Positions 41,863 through 50,188 of a stretch of 64,000 bases of DNA are shown piece after piece. Source of the stretch: Chryseobacterium gleum (GTDB lineage: Bacteria > Bacteroidota > Bacteroidia > Flavobacteriales > Weeksellaceae); contig NZ_LR134289.1 of NCBI RefSeq assembly GCF_900636535.1, positions 5,481,501 through 5,545,500 on the forward strand, written 5' to 3'. The notes under the pieces are model-generated. The model made no database searches. It saw only the letters and a program-made list of their open reading frames with translations, and was not told the origin of the DNA. Within the stretch, counting starts at the first letter, position 1. Every line of letters starts with the position of its first letter. Made by a program: the position numbers and the translations under genes.

Positions 41863-43155
41863 TTATTTTACGATAAGCTTTTTCGTCTCCGAGTGGCCTC
41901 CGTAAGTAATTTTTACAAGGTAATTTCCTGAAGTAAGGGTAGAAAGGTTCAGGTCCTGCTTATAGAAACCAGCCTGATTGGTAAGTTCCGCAGAATAGAC
42001 CTTTTTGCCGGTAAGATCATAAACCTCTACATTCCCTTTGTTATTTGCCTTTTCTTTAACATCAAAAAGAACAGTTACCTTTTTATCAGCTGTCGCAGGG
42101 TTAGGATACAGACCGAAAGATGCTTTTTTCCCAACTTCGGTAATGCCTAATGTTTCAGTAATCTTCTTGTATTTGAAATACATGTTACCTGTACTTGCTC
42201 CACCATTCGTGGTGAAGTACATTCTGTAGTAGTCATTTCCTTTTTTGACATAGTAGACAACATCATTTTTTACCGTTCCGATACCCTTCCACGAGTGTCC
42301 CACTGTTGTAATAGTTGACGAGAAATTAGCATTGGTCGGCATGCTATAACCTGCACTTTCCTGAGTTTCCGGCTGTACCATCGCAACCTTGATATTAGGA
42401 CTTTGAATAGCTCCGGATAGTGGGTACATCTGTACACCCATATAGAAAGTGTAATATTTGGTGAATACAAAATCCCATGCCGCTCTGGATGGTTCCAGAT
42501 TCGAAACTTTTTCTCCGGTATCGAAGGAGAAATAATTGAAATAAGAATCATCTGTACCATTGGCAATGGTCCTTGTCTCAGTAGCTCCCCAGGATGTACC
42601 ATTCCATTTTGAATATCTGAAAGTATATCCGGCAAATGCATCTTCAATAGCGAATTTAATATAAGCTCCTGAAGCATATTTTAAAACAAAAATTGCTTTT
42701 CCCTGAATATGGTGGTTCACAGGATTGTAAACTCCCCAGCCTGTTGAAGGAATATTAGGATTGGGAGAGGTCACCGGGCCTTGTTCAAAAGCGCCCTGGC
42801 TCCAGTCAGTTGTCTGATCCGGATTGTACAAAGGGGCTCCCCATGAAGATTCATTGCTGATGCTGATATTGTCCCAGTCGGCTAAATTGGTTGATGCTGT
42901 GAATACTTCGATATCTTTTGCATCATTCACTCTCGATCCGAAAGCATAGTTTGAATTTCTGTAAAAAGCAATATCCCAGGTATTGGCTGGCTGGGAAACC
43001 ATATTGCCATCCGCAAGGTTCACAAATACGCGATTCTGATATCCGCTTCCCATGGTCATATTTACCTGTGAGTATCCCAATGCGTCAGTCTGCGCCAAAA
43101 CAGTCTGCTGAACAGACATTGCCAGTACCGAAGCCAATAATAGTTTTGTTTTCAT
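41863..43155 (-). CDS. HmuY-like secreted protein with T9SS sorting domain
   Basis: 430 aa with a signal peptide (MKTKLLLASVLAMSVQQTVLA). The body shows the HmuY-type pattern: 'TWDIAFYRNSNYAFGSR' in the first strand pair and 'AAWDFVFTKYYTFYMGV' in the second, with the all-beta composition of that heme-binding family. The C-terminal about 80 residues are a type A T9SS domain ('SFGLYPNPATADKKVTVLF', ending 'YLVKITYGGHSETKKLIVK' in parts). It is predicted to be a released or surface-held heme-capturing protein. A Fur-box-like promoter (43174-43244) lies 19 bases upstream, matching that of the heme receptor operon. Confidence 0.75.
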   Translation of the reverse strand: MKTKLLLASVLAMSVQQTVLAQTDALGYSQVNMTMGSGYQNRVFVNLADGNMVSQPANTWDIAFYRNSNYAFGSRVNDAKDIEVFTASTNLADWDNISISNESSWGAPLYNPDQTTDWSQGAFEQGPVTSPNPNIPSTGWGVYNPVNHHIQGKAIFVLKYASGAYIKFAIEDAFAGYTFRYSKWNGTSWGATETRTIANGTDDSYFNYFSFDTGEKVSNLEPSRAAWDFVFTKYYTFYMGVQMYPLSGAIQSPNIKVAMVQPETQESAGYSMPTNANFSSTITTVGHSWKGIGTVKNDVVYYVKKGNDYYRMYFTTNGGASTGNMYFKYKKITETLGITEVGKKASFGLYPNPATADKKVTVLFDVKEKANNKGNVEVYDLTGKKVYSAELTNQAGFYKQDLNLSTLTSGNYLVKITYGGHSETKKLIVK

Positions 43156-43173
43156 AAATTATTTTTTAAATTC

Positions 43174-43244
43174 TTATTTAGAATGGTTCCACAAAAGTAT
43201 ATAATTATTTTTAATCAGTCTAAATAAAAACATGACTTTTGTCG
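43174..43244. promoter_or_regulatory. Fur-box-like promoter block A
   Basis: 71 bases, 58 of them identical to block B at 44166-44236 in the same orientation. It contains a 23-bp imperfect palindrome with arms TTATTT / AAATAA (43205-43227). On the minus strand TACTTTTG (43192-43199) is a perfect -7 box for the HmuY-like gene. The plus-facing half keeps TTTGTCG but its -7 is GACTTTTG (43234-43241) and no gene lies downstream. Confidence 0.75.
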
Positions 43245-43284
43245 TGTTTCTATTTTAGATCATCATTAAAATGAAAAATCATAA

Positions 43285-43320
43285 ATAAAAAAGCCGACAG
43301 AAACGATTTCTGTCGGCTTT
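43285..43320 (-). terminator. Terminator after the 43349-44155 gene
   Basis: A perfect 11-bp stem GCCGACAGAAA / TTTCTGTCGGC with a CGA loop. The minus direction has the better T tract; the plus direction has only three T residues. Confidence 0.88.
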
Positions 43321-43348
43321 AAAAAGGTAAATAATAGTCTGATTAACC

Positions 43349-44155
43349 TTATTTTTTAATGAATTTTGATTGGATAAGTTTTCCTTCTGCTGTTTCAATA
43401 TTCATATAGTAAATGCCTGTCTGAAGAGTGTTTATTTCAAATCTTCTTCCGTTTAGCTTTCCTTCTGCTACTTTCATGCCTGCAGCAGAATAGATCTGAA
43501 TGTTCTTAGGATCTTTCTTCACGATAAATTCTAAAGCGCTTTGATCAGCATTTAAAGCAAATCTGAAATTCTCTGTTGTTGTATTGTTGTCAGAAACGCC
43601 TAATGAAGCTGCTGTATTATAAATGACATTATCAACCTGAATGGCTACATGGGTAGCAGTAGGCGTGAACTTGAATACGATGTAAGATCCTGTGGTTGCC
43701 GGAATATTAACACTGATATTCTGTACAGTGCCGATTGTCGCTACATTAATAGGATTTCCGACAGGAACAAATGTTGACATATCTGCGGGATTGGATGCTA
43801 TGCCAATCTGAATGGTTCCTGGACCGGGAGATGGAGATACCAAGGTGGTATCAAAAGTCAGTGTTTTATTTCCTGTGGGAGTTTCAATCTGGGGTGAAAT
43901 CAGGTAGGAAGAGCCCGTTGCGTTGTTTCCTGCGTATGACTGGATAAATCTGTTGGAATCTCCTGCTACAATCATTCTTGGAGGTACGGGAGGAAACTCA
44001 CCGGTGATTGGTGCGACGATAGCAGACCAGCCAAACTGTGGGAAAGTGGTATTCCCGACAGTGAAATTATTGAAATTTTCATTGATGCTGGATACCTGGG
44101 CATTCGCAGTTAAGGCTGTAAACACTAGAGTTCCGAAAAGTAATTTTAATTTCAT
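43349..44155 (-). CDS. Secreted beta-sandwich protein with T9SS sorting domain
   Basis: 268 aa. Signal peptide MKLKLLFGTLVFTALTANA, then about 160 residues that look like a choice-of-anchor/jelly-roll adhesion-type domain ('INENFNNFTVGNTTFPQFGW', 'SSYLISPQIETPTGNKTLTF' in parts, 'VQVDNVIYN'-like end) and a type A T9SS tail ('RFALNADQSALEF', 'NGRRFEINTLQTGIYYMNIE' in parts). Its promoter is the minus-facing half of block B, shared with the heme receptor operon, so it should be iron-responsive. The ligand is unknown. Confidence 0.75.
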   Translation of the reverse strand: MKLKLLFGTLVFTALTANAQVSSINENFNNFTVGNTTFPQFGWSAIVAPITGEFPPVPPRMIVAGDSNRFIQSYAGNNATGSSYLISPQIETPTGNKTLTFDTTLVSPSPGPGTIQIGIASNPADMSTFVPVGNPINVATIGTVQNISVNIPATTGSYIVFKFTPTATHVAIQVDNVIYNTAASLGVSDNNTTTENFRFALNADQSALEFIVKKDPKNIQIYSAAGMKVAEGKLNGRRFEINTLQTGIYYMNIETAEGKLIQSKFIKK

Positions 44156-44165
44156 GAGATTATTT

Positions 44166-44236
44166 TTATTTAGAATTATTACACAAAAATATCTATTTAT
44201 TTTTAATGAGTCTAAATAAAAGTTTTATATTTGTCG
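44166..44236. promoter_or_regulatory. Fur-box-like bidirectional promoter block B
   Basis: A 23-bp imperfect palindrome (44197-44219, arms TTATTT / AAATAA) lies between two perfect -7 boxes: TATATTTG on the plus strand (44226-44233) for the heme receptor operon and TATTTTTG on the minus strand (44184-44191) for the 43349-44155 gene. One repressor bound here could shut both directions. The sequence resembles flavobacterial Fur boxes of the ATTTAGA...TCTAAAT type. Confidence 0.78.
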
Positions 44237-44251
44237 AAAATTTGTACCCTT

Positions 44252-46357
44252 ATGAAGAAGAAAGTGCTTTCCGTTCTAACGTTATCCATAGCCTTATGGA
44301 TGAATGCACAAGAAAAGGATTCTCTTTATCAAAAGAAAATTGAAGAAGTTGTTATTACAGGACAGTACATGCAGCAGTCCATTAACAAATCGATATATAA
44401 GGTTGATGTTATAGATGCAGAACAGATTAAAAATATGGCAGCCACGAACGTTGCAGAGGTTTTGAATCAAAGCCTTAACATACAGATCACTCCTGATACC
44501 CGCTCCGGAAATTCAACCGCGAATATCATGGGACTTAACGGTGACTATGTAAAGATCCTTATAGACAATATTCCGGTAGTAGGGGATACAGGACTGGGCA
44601 GTAATATTGACCTTACCAAAATTACCTTAAGCAATATAGAAAGAATTGAAATTGTAAAAGGAAGCATGGGCGTTGAGTACGGAAACGGTGCTGTTGCCGG
44701 GGTCATCAACATTATTACGAAAAAGACCGGTACAAAAAAAATAAGTGTAAGGGGTTCATTGCAGGAAGAAACGGTAAGAGACCATTATGATCTTAAGAAA
44801 AAGGGTAACGGCAGACATATCCAGAACCTGAATGTAGATTATAATATCAGTAATGAATGGTTTGCCAGTATCAATTTCAACCATAACCAGTTTATGGGAT
44901 ACGAAGGACAAAGCAAAGGCTACAAATATTTCGGGCAGGACAACCAGAGAGGGTATGAATGGAACCCGAAAGACCAGTACGATGCATCAGCATTACTCAG
45001 ATACACGAAAAACAAAACAACATTTTTCTACAAGCTGTCTTATCTTAATGAGAAATTCAATTTCTACAATCCGGAGGTCAGCAGAAATCCTCTGAATGAC
45101 GGAGCAGGCGGAGTTTCCTATGAAAGCAGAGACAGAAGATACAACACGGACCGCTGGATTCACCAGTTCAATATTCAAACCAACCTGGGACATATCCGAT
45201 ATATGGGAGACTTCTCTTATCAGAACCAGGACAGAAAATATTATGATTACAATTATGATATTCCAAACAGAACAATAAAGAGCCGTCAGGACGAAAAATC
45301 TTATTATAAGACAGATGTTGTTTATTCAAGAGGGATGTTCAGTAATTTCCTTGATAGCAAAGTCTTTGATTTTCAGTTGGGATATGAATTAGATTATACT
45401 AATGGATATGCTGCACTGATCGCCGGGGATTTCTTTGGAGAAGCGGTAAAAAGAAAAATATTTACCTATTCCAATTTCCTTTCTGCAGAATGGAATGTTT
45501 CAGACAAATTTTCTCTGAGACCGGGAGTAAGGCTTTCTTTGAGCGAAAATTTCAACAATCAGTACAATTACTCTTTATCGGCAAGATATAAAACTTCTCA
45601 AAATTCAAATCTCCGGGCGGTTATAGGATCAGCCAACCGTTTCCCGAAATATGATGAACTGTACACCTATTTTGTGAATCTTAATCATGATGTCCAGGGA
45701 AATCCGGATTTAAATCCTGAAAAAGGATTCTCTGCAGGACTCTTCTGGAACCAGAACTTTTCGGCAGACAATGGCTGGAAGATCGCTTATGGACTTGACG
45801 CATTATACCTTGATGTACGGGACAGAATTGAAATGGTGATGGTAAAAGAGCCTTCCACCTACAAATACATGAATCTTGATACCTATAAAAATTTGTTATT
45901 CTCAGCTAACGTAGATTTCAGAAAAGATCAGTTTGCCCTCTCTTTAAGGGGATCTGTAAACGGAACATCCGTATCGATGAATGATTTGAAATCTTCTTCG
46001 CCTACAGATTTCCAGTATTTAGTACAGGCAGGAGCTTCAGCAACCTATAAACTGAAAAGTACAGATACCAATTTTGCCCTTTATTACAAGTTTACAGGTC
46101 CAGACAGAATATATGTAGCCGATGGAGCAGGCGGCTTCCGGCTTGGAAAAGTAGATAGCTTCCATATGATGGATTTCATTGTGAGCCAGCCTTTCTGGAA
46201 GAATCACTTTGAAATTTCCGCCGGAGTGAAAAATATATTTGATGTAACGAGACTGAACTCTACTGCGGTGGCAGGTTCGGCCCATACAGCGGCGAGTGGT
46301 TTTGTTAATTTATACTATGGCAGAAGCTATTTTGCCAGATTAATGTTTCAATTTTAA
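44252..46357 (+). CDS. hmuR: TonB-dependent heme receptor (HmuR type)
   Basis: 701 aa from the ATG at 44252; a TTG at 44231 is rejected because it lies in the -7 box. Signal peptide MKKKVLSVLTLSIALWMNA, then a TonB box-like 'KIEEVVITG', a plug domain ('VAEVLNQSLNIQITPDTRSGNSTANIMG' in parts, 'IERIEIVKGSMGVEYGNGAVAGVINIITKK' in parts) and a 22-strand barrel ending in an aromatic residue (RLMFQF). It moves heme across the outer membrane using TonB energy. The receptor is followed by a HmuY lipoprotein and HmuTUV, which sets the substrate. Confidence 0.88.
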   Translation: MKKKVLSVLTLSIALWMNAQEKDSLYQKKIEEVVITGQYMQQSINKSIYKVDVIDAEQIKNMAATNVAEVLNQSLNIQITPDTRSGNSTANIMGLNGDYVKILIDNIPVVGDTGLGSNIDLTKITLSNIERIEIVKGSMGVEYGNGAVAGVINIITKKTGTKKISVRGSLQEETVRDHYDLKKKGNGRHIQNLNVDYNISNEWFASINFNHNQFMGYEGQSKGYKYFGQDNQRGYEWNPKDQYDASALLRYTKNKTTFFYKLSYLNEKFNFYNPEVSRNPLNDGAGGVSYESRDRRYNTDRWIHQFNIQTNLGHIRYMGDFSYQNQDRKYYDYNYDIPNRTIKSRQDEKSYYKTDVVYSRGMFSNFLDSKVFDFQLGYELDYTNGYAALIAGDFFGEAVKRKIFTYSNFLSAEWNVSDKFSLRPGVRLSLSENFNNQYNYSLSARYKTSQNSNLRAVIGSANRFPKYDELYTYFVNLNHDVQGNPDLNPEKGFSAGLFWNQNFSADNGWKIAYGLDALYLDVRDRIEMVMVKEPSTYKYMNLDTYKNLLFSANVDFRKDQFALSLRGSVNGTSVSMNDLKSSSPTDFQYLVQAGASATYKLKSTDTNFALYYKFTGPDRIYVADGAGGFRLGKVDSFHMMDFIVSQPFWKNHFEISAGVKNIFDVTRLNSTAVAGSAHTAASGFVNLYYGRSYFARLMFQF

Positions 46358-46370
46358 ATAATAAGTTACT

Positions 46371-47489
46371 ATGATGAAGTATTTAAAAATAGTGTCCGTT
46401 CTTTCCATTATCGCTGCCACACAGTCTTGTCTCTCTGCAGACGAAGATCCGGTTCCGGTTCCTCCAATGACAGGATCGGAAGTAAGTGTGAATATCGGTG
46501 GTCCTACAGAACCCAATCAGGTTTGGATCGACTTAAGCGACTACACCAGTTCAGCCGTTAACCGCAGAACAGATTGGGACCTTGGTTTTTATACCGGAGA
46601 TGAATTCCGTGTGATCATGAACGGATCTCTGGCTATGACGGTGGTTAAAATCCCCAACGCTTCAGACATCAGTAAAGTAAAAGAAGCTGATATATCAGGT
46701 CTGAAAGACATTGCTCAGGTAGGAACTTTTGATGCTGCCAATATGCAATATGTAGACAATCCCGATGGAAATTTTCTGACTCAGACTTCAGGAATTGATG
46801 CCATCAAAGAAAATGATGCGGATAATCCTGTTTACCTGATCAATCTTGGGAGAGAGATACCTTCTGCCGCCAATATCGGGGCAGGTTCAGTTTCATTGTC
46901 CGGCGACCCGAGAGGGTGGAAGAAAATTCAGATCCTGAGAGCTCAGAACGGATACAAAATCCGTTATGCCGACTTGAATGCAGCAGAAGCAGATATCAAA
47001 GAATATATCATTACAAAAGATACTGAGTACAACTTTGCGTTCTTCAGCCTGAAAACGGGTATACCGGTAAAAATTCAGCGTAAGAAAAAAAACTGGGACC
47101 TTGCGTTCACAACCTTTACCAATGAGGTATTCATGGGACCAAACAACAGTGCAGGAAGTTATTTTTATGCTGATTTTGTGACGACAAATACCTTAAATGG
47201 GGTGGGAGCCTATCAGGTAAATGTCACAGGAAGTCTTGATGCTGCTTACAGCGCATTTAAATTAAAAGATGTTGAGGCTGCAAAATTTGTTTTCAATGAC
47301 CAGAGAGCCATTGGTGACAAATGGAGAACCACTACGGGAACAGCAACGAATCCGGTTCCGTTTGTGTATTCAGACCGCTTTTTTGTATTGAAAGATGCCG
47401 AAGGTTTTTATTTCAAGCTGAGATTCAACACCATGAAAAATACAAAAGGCGAAAGAGGATACACCAATTTTGAATTTGAACCTTTATAA
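46371..47489 (+). CDS. hmuY: HmuY family heme-binding lipoprotein
   Basis: 372 aa. The lipoprotein signal ends IIAATQSC (lipid Cys20 counting from the first Met). The HmuY pattern is 'NQVWIDLSDYTSSAVNRRTDWDLGFY' (in parts) near the start and 'KKKNWDLAFTTFTNEVFMG' in the second half. HmuY proteins take heme from host hemoproteins and hand it to the TonB receptor, here encoded 13 bases upstream. It is longer than Porphyromonas HmuY (about 216 aa), with two WDL(A/G)F segments. Confidence 0.87.
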   Translation: MMKYLKIVSVLSIIAATQSCLSADEDPVPVPPMTGSEVSVNIGGPTEPNQVWIDLSDYTSSAVNRRTDWDLGFYTGDEFRVIMNGSLAMTVVKIPNASDISKVKEADISGLKDIAQVGTFDAANMQYVDNPDGNFLTQTSGIDAIKENDADNPVYLINLGREIPSAANIGAGSVSLSGDPRGWKKIQILRAQNGYKIRYADLNAAEADIKEYIITKDTEYNFAFFSLKTGIPVKIQRKKKNWDLAFTTFTNEVFMGPNNSAGSYFYADFVTTNTLNGVGAYQVNVTGSLDAAYSAFKLKDVEAAKFVFNDQRAIGDKWRTTTGTATNPVPFVYSDRFFVLKDAEGFYFKLRFNTMKNTKGERGYTNFEFEPL

Positions 47490-47510
47490 ATAATCAAATA
47501 ATAGTATATC

Positions 47511-48389
47511 ATGAAAAAATTCATCCTTGCAGCTTCTGTTCTTGTCGCAGTATATTCCTGCAAAAAAGCAGAAACAGGAGCAAAAGAAAATACAACAGAA
47601 ACCAGTTCTGAAGCACCAAAAACGAACAATAAAATAGTGACACTCAACGGAGGAATTACCGAGATCGTAGTTGCTTTGGGACACGAAAAAGAAATCGTAG
47701 GAACCGACGTTACCAGTACATATCCGGCCTCATTAAAAGCTACAGCTAAAGACCTGGGCCATATGAGATCGATGACGATTGAGCCGATCATGGCTGTAAA
47801 CCCAACATTGATTCTTGCTTCTGATAAGGATATCAATCCTGAATTGATGGGGAAAATCAAATCTTCAGGAATTCAAACCGAAGTATTTAAACAGGAATAT
47901 ACGGTTGAAGGAACTAAAAAACTGATCGAACAGGTTGCAAAAGCGATTGGAAATACAGATTATCAGAAATTAAATGATAAAATTGATGCTGATCTGAAAC
48001 AGGTACAGCCCATTGCTAAAAAGCCAAAAGTACTGTTCATCTATGCCAGAGGAAATATGCTGATGGTAAGCGGTAAAAATACACCAATGGCTTCATTAAT
48101 TAACCTTGCAGGCGGAGAAAATGCAGTCACTGATTTTGAAGATTTCAAACCATTGACTCCTGAGGCAGTTGTAAAAGCCAATCCTGACGTATTATTCTTC
48201 TTCGAAACAGGATTACAGGGCGCAGGAGGAAATGAAGGAGCCCTTAAAATGCCGGGAGTATCACAAACCAATGCCGGTAAAAATAAGAAGATTATCGCCA
48301 TGGACGGAGGTTTGGTATCAGGTTTCGGACCGAGACTGGGAGAAGCAGCAGTAGCATTAAATAAACTTTTAATTGAAAACACAAAGTAA
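47511..48389 (+). CDS. hmuT: Heme ABC transporter substrate-binding lipoprotein HmuT
   Basis: 292 aa. Lipoprotein signal MKKFILAASVLVAVYSC (lipid Cys17), then a class III (BtuF-like) binding protein with 'TLNGGITEIVVALGHEKEIVGTDVTSTYP' (in parts), 'MRSMTIEPIMAVNPTLIL' and 'VLFIYARGNMLMVSGKNTPMASLINLAGG' (in parts). It delivers heme to HmuUV. The stop overlaps the start of the permease gene by 17 bases. Confidence 0.9.
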   Translation: MKKFILAASVLVAVYSCKKAETGAKENTTETSSEAPKTNNKIVTLNGGITEIVVALGHEKEIVGTDVTSTYPASLKATAKDLGHMRSMTIEPIMAVNPTLILASDKDINPELMGKIKSSGIQTEVFKQEYTVEGTKKLIEQVAKAIGNTDYQKLNDKIDADLKQVQPIAKKPKVLFIYARGNMLMVSGKNTPMASLINLAGGENAVTDFEDFKPLTPEAVVKANPDVLFFFETGLQGAGGNEGALKMPGVSQTNAGKNKKIIAMDGGLVSGFGPRLGEAAVALNKLLIENTK

Positions 48390-49413
48390 ACTATACTTTT
48401 ATCTTATCATAAGTGCAGTACTGCTTACCATCATAGCAGTCCTGTCACTTAATACCGGAGTTTATGATTTCGGAGGGAATTCCCCGTTCATGATTCTGTG
48501 GCAATTTATAAAAGGTGATCCGTCTTTGTCCTTAAGTGATAAATACGTGATCTGGGACGTTAGAGCAGCAAGAATAGTTATGGCCATTTTAATTGGAGGT
48601 ATGCTTTCCGTTTCGGGAACCAGCCTTCAGGGGCTTTTTAAAAATCCCTTAGCAACAGGAGATTTGATTGGCCTTACATCAGGAGCAACTCTGCTGGCGG
48701 CTATTGCGATTGTTTTGGGAGGACATTTCAAAGCGTATCTTCCTGAAGCGGTACAGTTTTCACTGGTAGGAATAGCGGCTTTTATTGGTTCTTTTTTATC
48801 CATGATGCTGGTGTACAGGATTTCAACAAGCGGAGGAAAAACAAATGTAGTGATGATGCTGCTTACCGGAGTGGCGATAACAGCAATCGGTTTCTCCATT
48901 ACCGGATTTCTGATCTATCTTTCAAAAGATGAACAGCTCAGAGATTTAACTTTCTGGAATCTGGGAAGTCTTGCTGCTGCTACATGGACGAAGAATATCA
49001 TCCTGGCCGTTGTGATGATCATCGCTTACATCATTTTATTACCTAAAGGAAAAGCGCTGAATGCCATGATGCTGGGAGAAAAAGATGCACAGCACCTTGG
49101 AATCAATGTGGAGAAATTGAAAAAGCAGATCATTATCACAGTAGCTTTAATGGTGGGAACATGCGTAGCATTTTCAGGAACTATTGGTTTTGTAGGATTG
49201 ATTGTACCTTATATTTTAAGGCTTTTATTCAAATCCGATAATACCTTTATCCTGCCTTTATCAGCAATGTATGGAAGTATTTTATTGCTGACGGCAGATA
49301 CATTCAGCAGAAGTATTGTAGCACCGTCAGAACTTCCGATCGGAATAATGACTGCATTGATGGGAGGACCTATCTTTATTGCTATTTTGGTTAAATTTAA
49401 AAAATCCCTGTAA
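48373..49413 (+). CDS. hmuU: Heme ABC transporter permease HmuU (FecCD family)
   Basis: 346 aa with about ten membrane helices. It starts at a TTG (48373) inside the hmuT end; a start at the next ATG would remove the first helix. FecCD motifs are 'WDVRAARIVMAILIGGMLSVSGTSLQGLFKNPLATGDLIGL' (in parts), 'GAKDAQHLGI'-type loop (here GEKDAQHLGINVEKL) for the ATPase contact and 'FSGTIGFVGLIVPYILRLL' (in parts). The overlap and weak start suggest translation coupled to hmuT. Confidence 0.9.
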   Translation: MKTQSKLYFYLIISAVLLTIIAVLSLNTGVYDFGGNSPFMILWQFIKGDPSLSLSDKYVIWDVRAARIVMAILIGGMLSVSGTSLQGLFKNPLATGDLIGLTSGATLLAAIAIVLGGHFKAYLPEAVQFSLVGIAAFIGSFLSMMLVYRISTSGGKTNVVMMLLTGVAITAIGFSITGFLIYLSKDEQLRDLTFWNLGSLAAATWTKNIILAVVMIIAYIILLPKGKALNAMMLGEKDAQHLGINVEKLKKQIIITVALMVGTCVAFSGTIGFVGLIVPYILRLLFKSDNTFILPLSAMYGSILLLTADTFSRSIVAPSELPIGIMTALMGGPIFIAILVKFKKSL

Positions 49414-50186
49414 TGATCAAGGCACACCAGATTAATTATAAACATAAAGAATTCCGTATTCTGGATGGAGTAGATGTCTCCCTTGAATATGGCGAATTTT
49501 TAGCCATTGTGGGTCCGAACGGAGCAGGGAAGTCAAGTCTTCTGAGCGTTTTGGCAGATGAAGTGAAATCCGGAAAGCAGAAAGTATTATTTAAAAATAA
49601 GCCTATTCAGGAATGGAACGTGAAGGAGCTTTCAAAACATAAAGCAAAATTTTCACAGCACAACAGCAATGATATTCCGCTTGATGTAAAAGATGTCGTC
49701 ATGATGGGAAGGTATCCTTATTTTGATGCCCAGCCCGGAAAAGAAGATCTTGAAGCGATGAATAATATGCTCTATGAAACCGATATTTTTCATTTGAAAG
49801 ACAGAGATTATAATTCTTTGTCAGGAGGTGAGAAACAACGGGTACATCTTTCCAGGGTAATGGCGCAGTTACAGAATGAAATTGTCCATAAACTGGTTTT
49901 CCTGGATGAACCGCTGAATAATTTAGACATTAAACATCAGTATAAAGCGTTGGAAATCATCAAAAAATTCACGAAAAAAGCCAACAGTGCCATTGTTGTT
50001 TTGCATGATCTGAACCTTGCTGCTCAATTTGCAGACAAGATTTTATTAATGAAATCAGGAAAAGTTTCCGCATATGGAACTCCGGAGGAAGTTTTCACGG
50101 CAGAAAATATCAGTAAAGCCTACAACTTTCCGTGTACCATCTGCGGCCATCCTATTACGAACAACCCAATGATCATTTTTGGATAA
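49413..50186 (+). CDS. hmuV: Heme ABC transporter ATP-binding protein HmuV
   Basis: 257 aa. Walker A GPNGAGKSS, signature LSGGEKQR, Walker B LVFLDEPLNNLD and H-loop VLHDLNLAAQ. The ATG shares one base with the hmuU stop (TAATG). The C-terminus ends with 'NFPCTICGHPITNNPM', a CxxC-H-P segment that is unusual for the ATPase and could bind metal or heme. Confidence 0.92.
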   Translation: MIKAHQINYKHKEFRILDGVDVSLEYGEFLAIVGPNGAGKSSLLSVLADEVKSGKQKVLFKNKPIQEWNVKELSKHKAKFSQHNSNDIPLDVKDVVMMGRYPYFDAQPGKEDLEAMNNMLYETDIFHLKDRDYNSLSGGEKQRVHLSRVMAQLQNEIVHKLVFLDEPLNNLDIKHQYKALEIIKKFTKKANSAIVVLHDLNLAAQFADKILLMKSGKVSAYGTPEEVFTAENISKAYNFPCTICGHPITNNPMIIFG

Positions 50187-50188
50187 CC

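Noticed and set aside
44231..44251. TTG start of the heme receptor at 44231
   Set aside because: The codon overlaps the TATATTTG -7 box; the ATG at 44252 begins a clean signal peptide.
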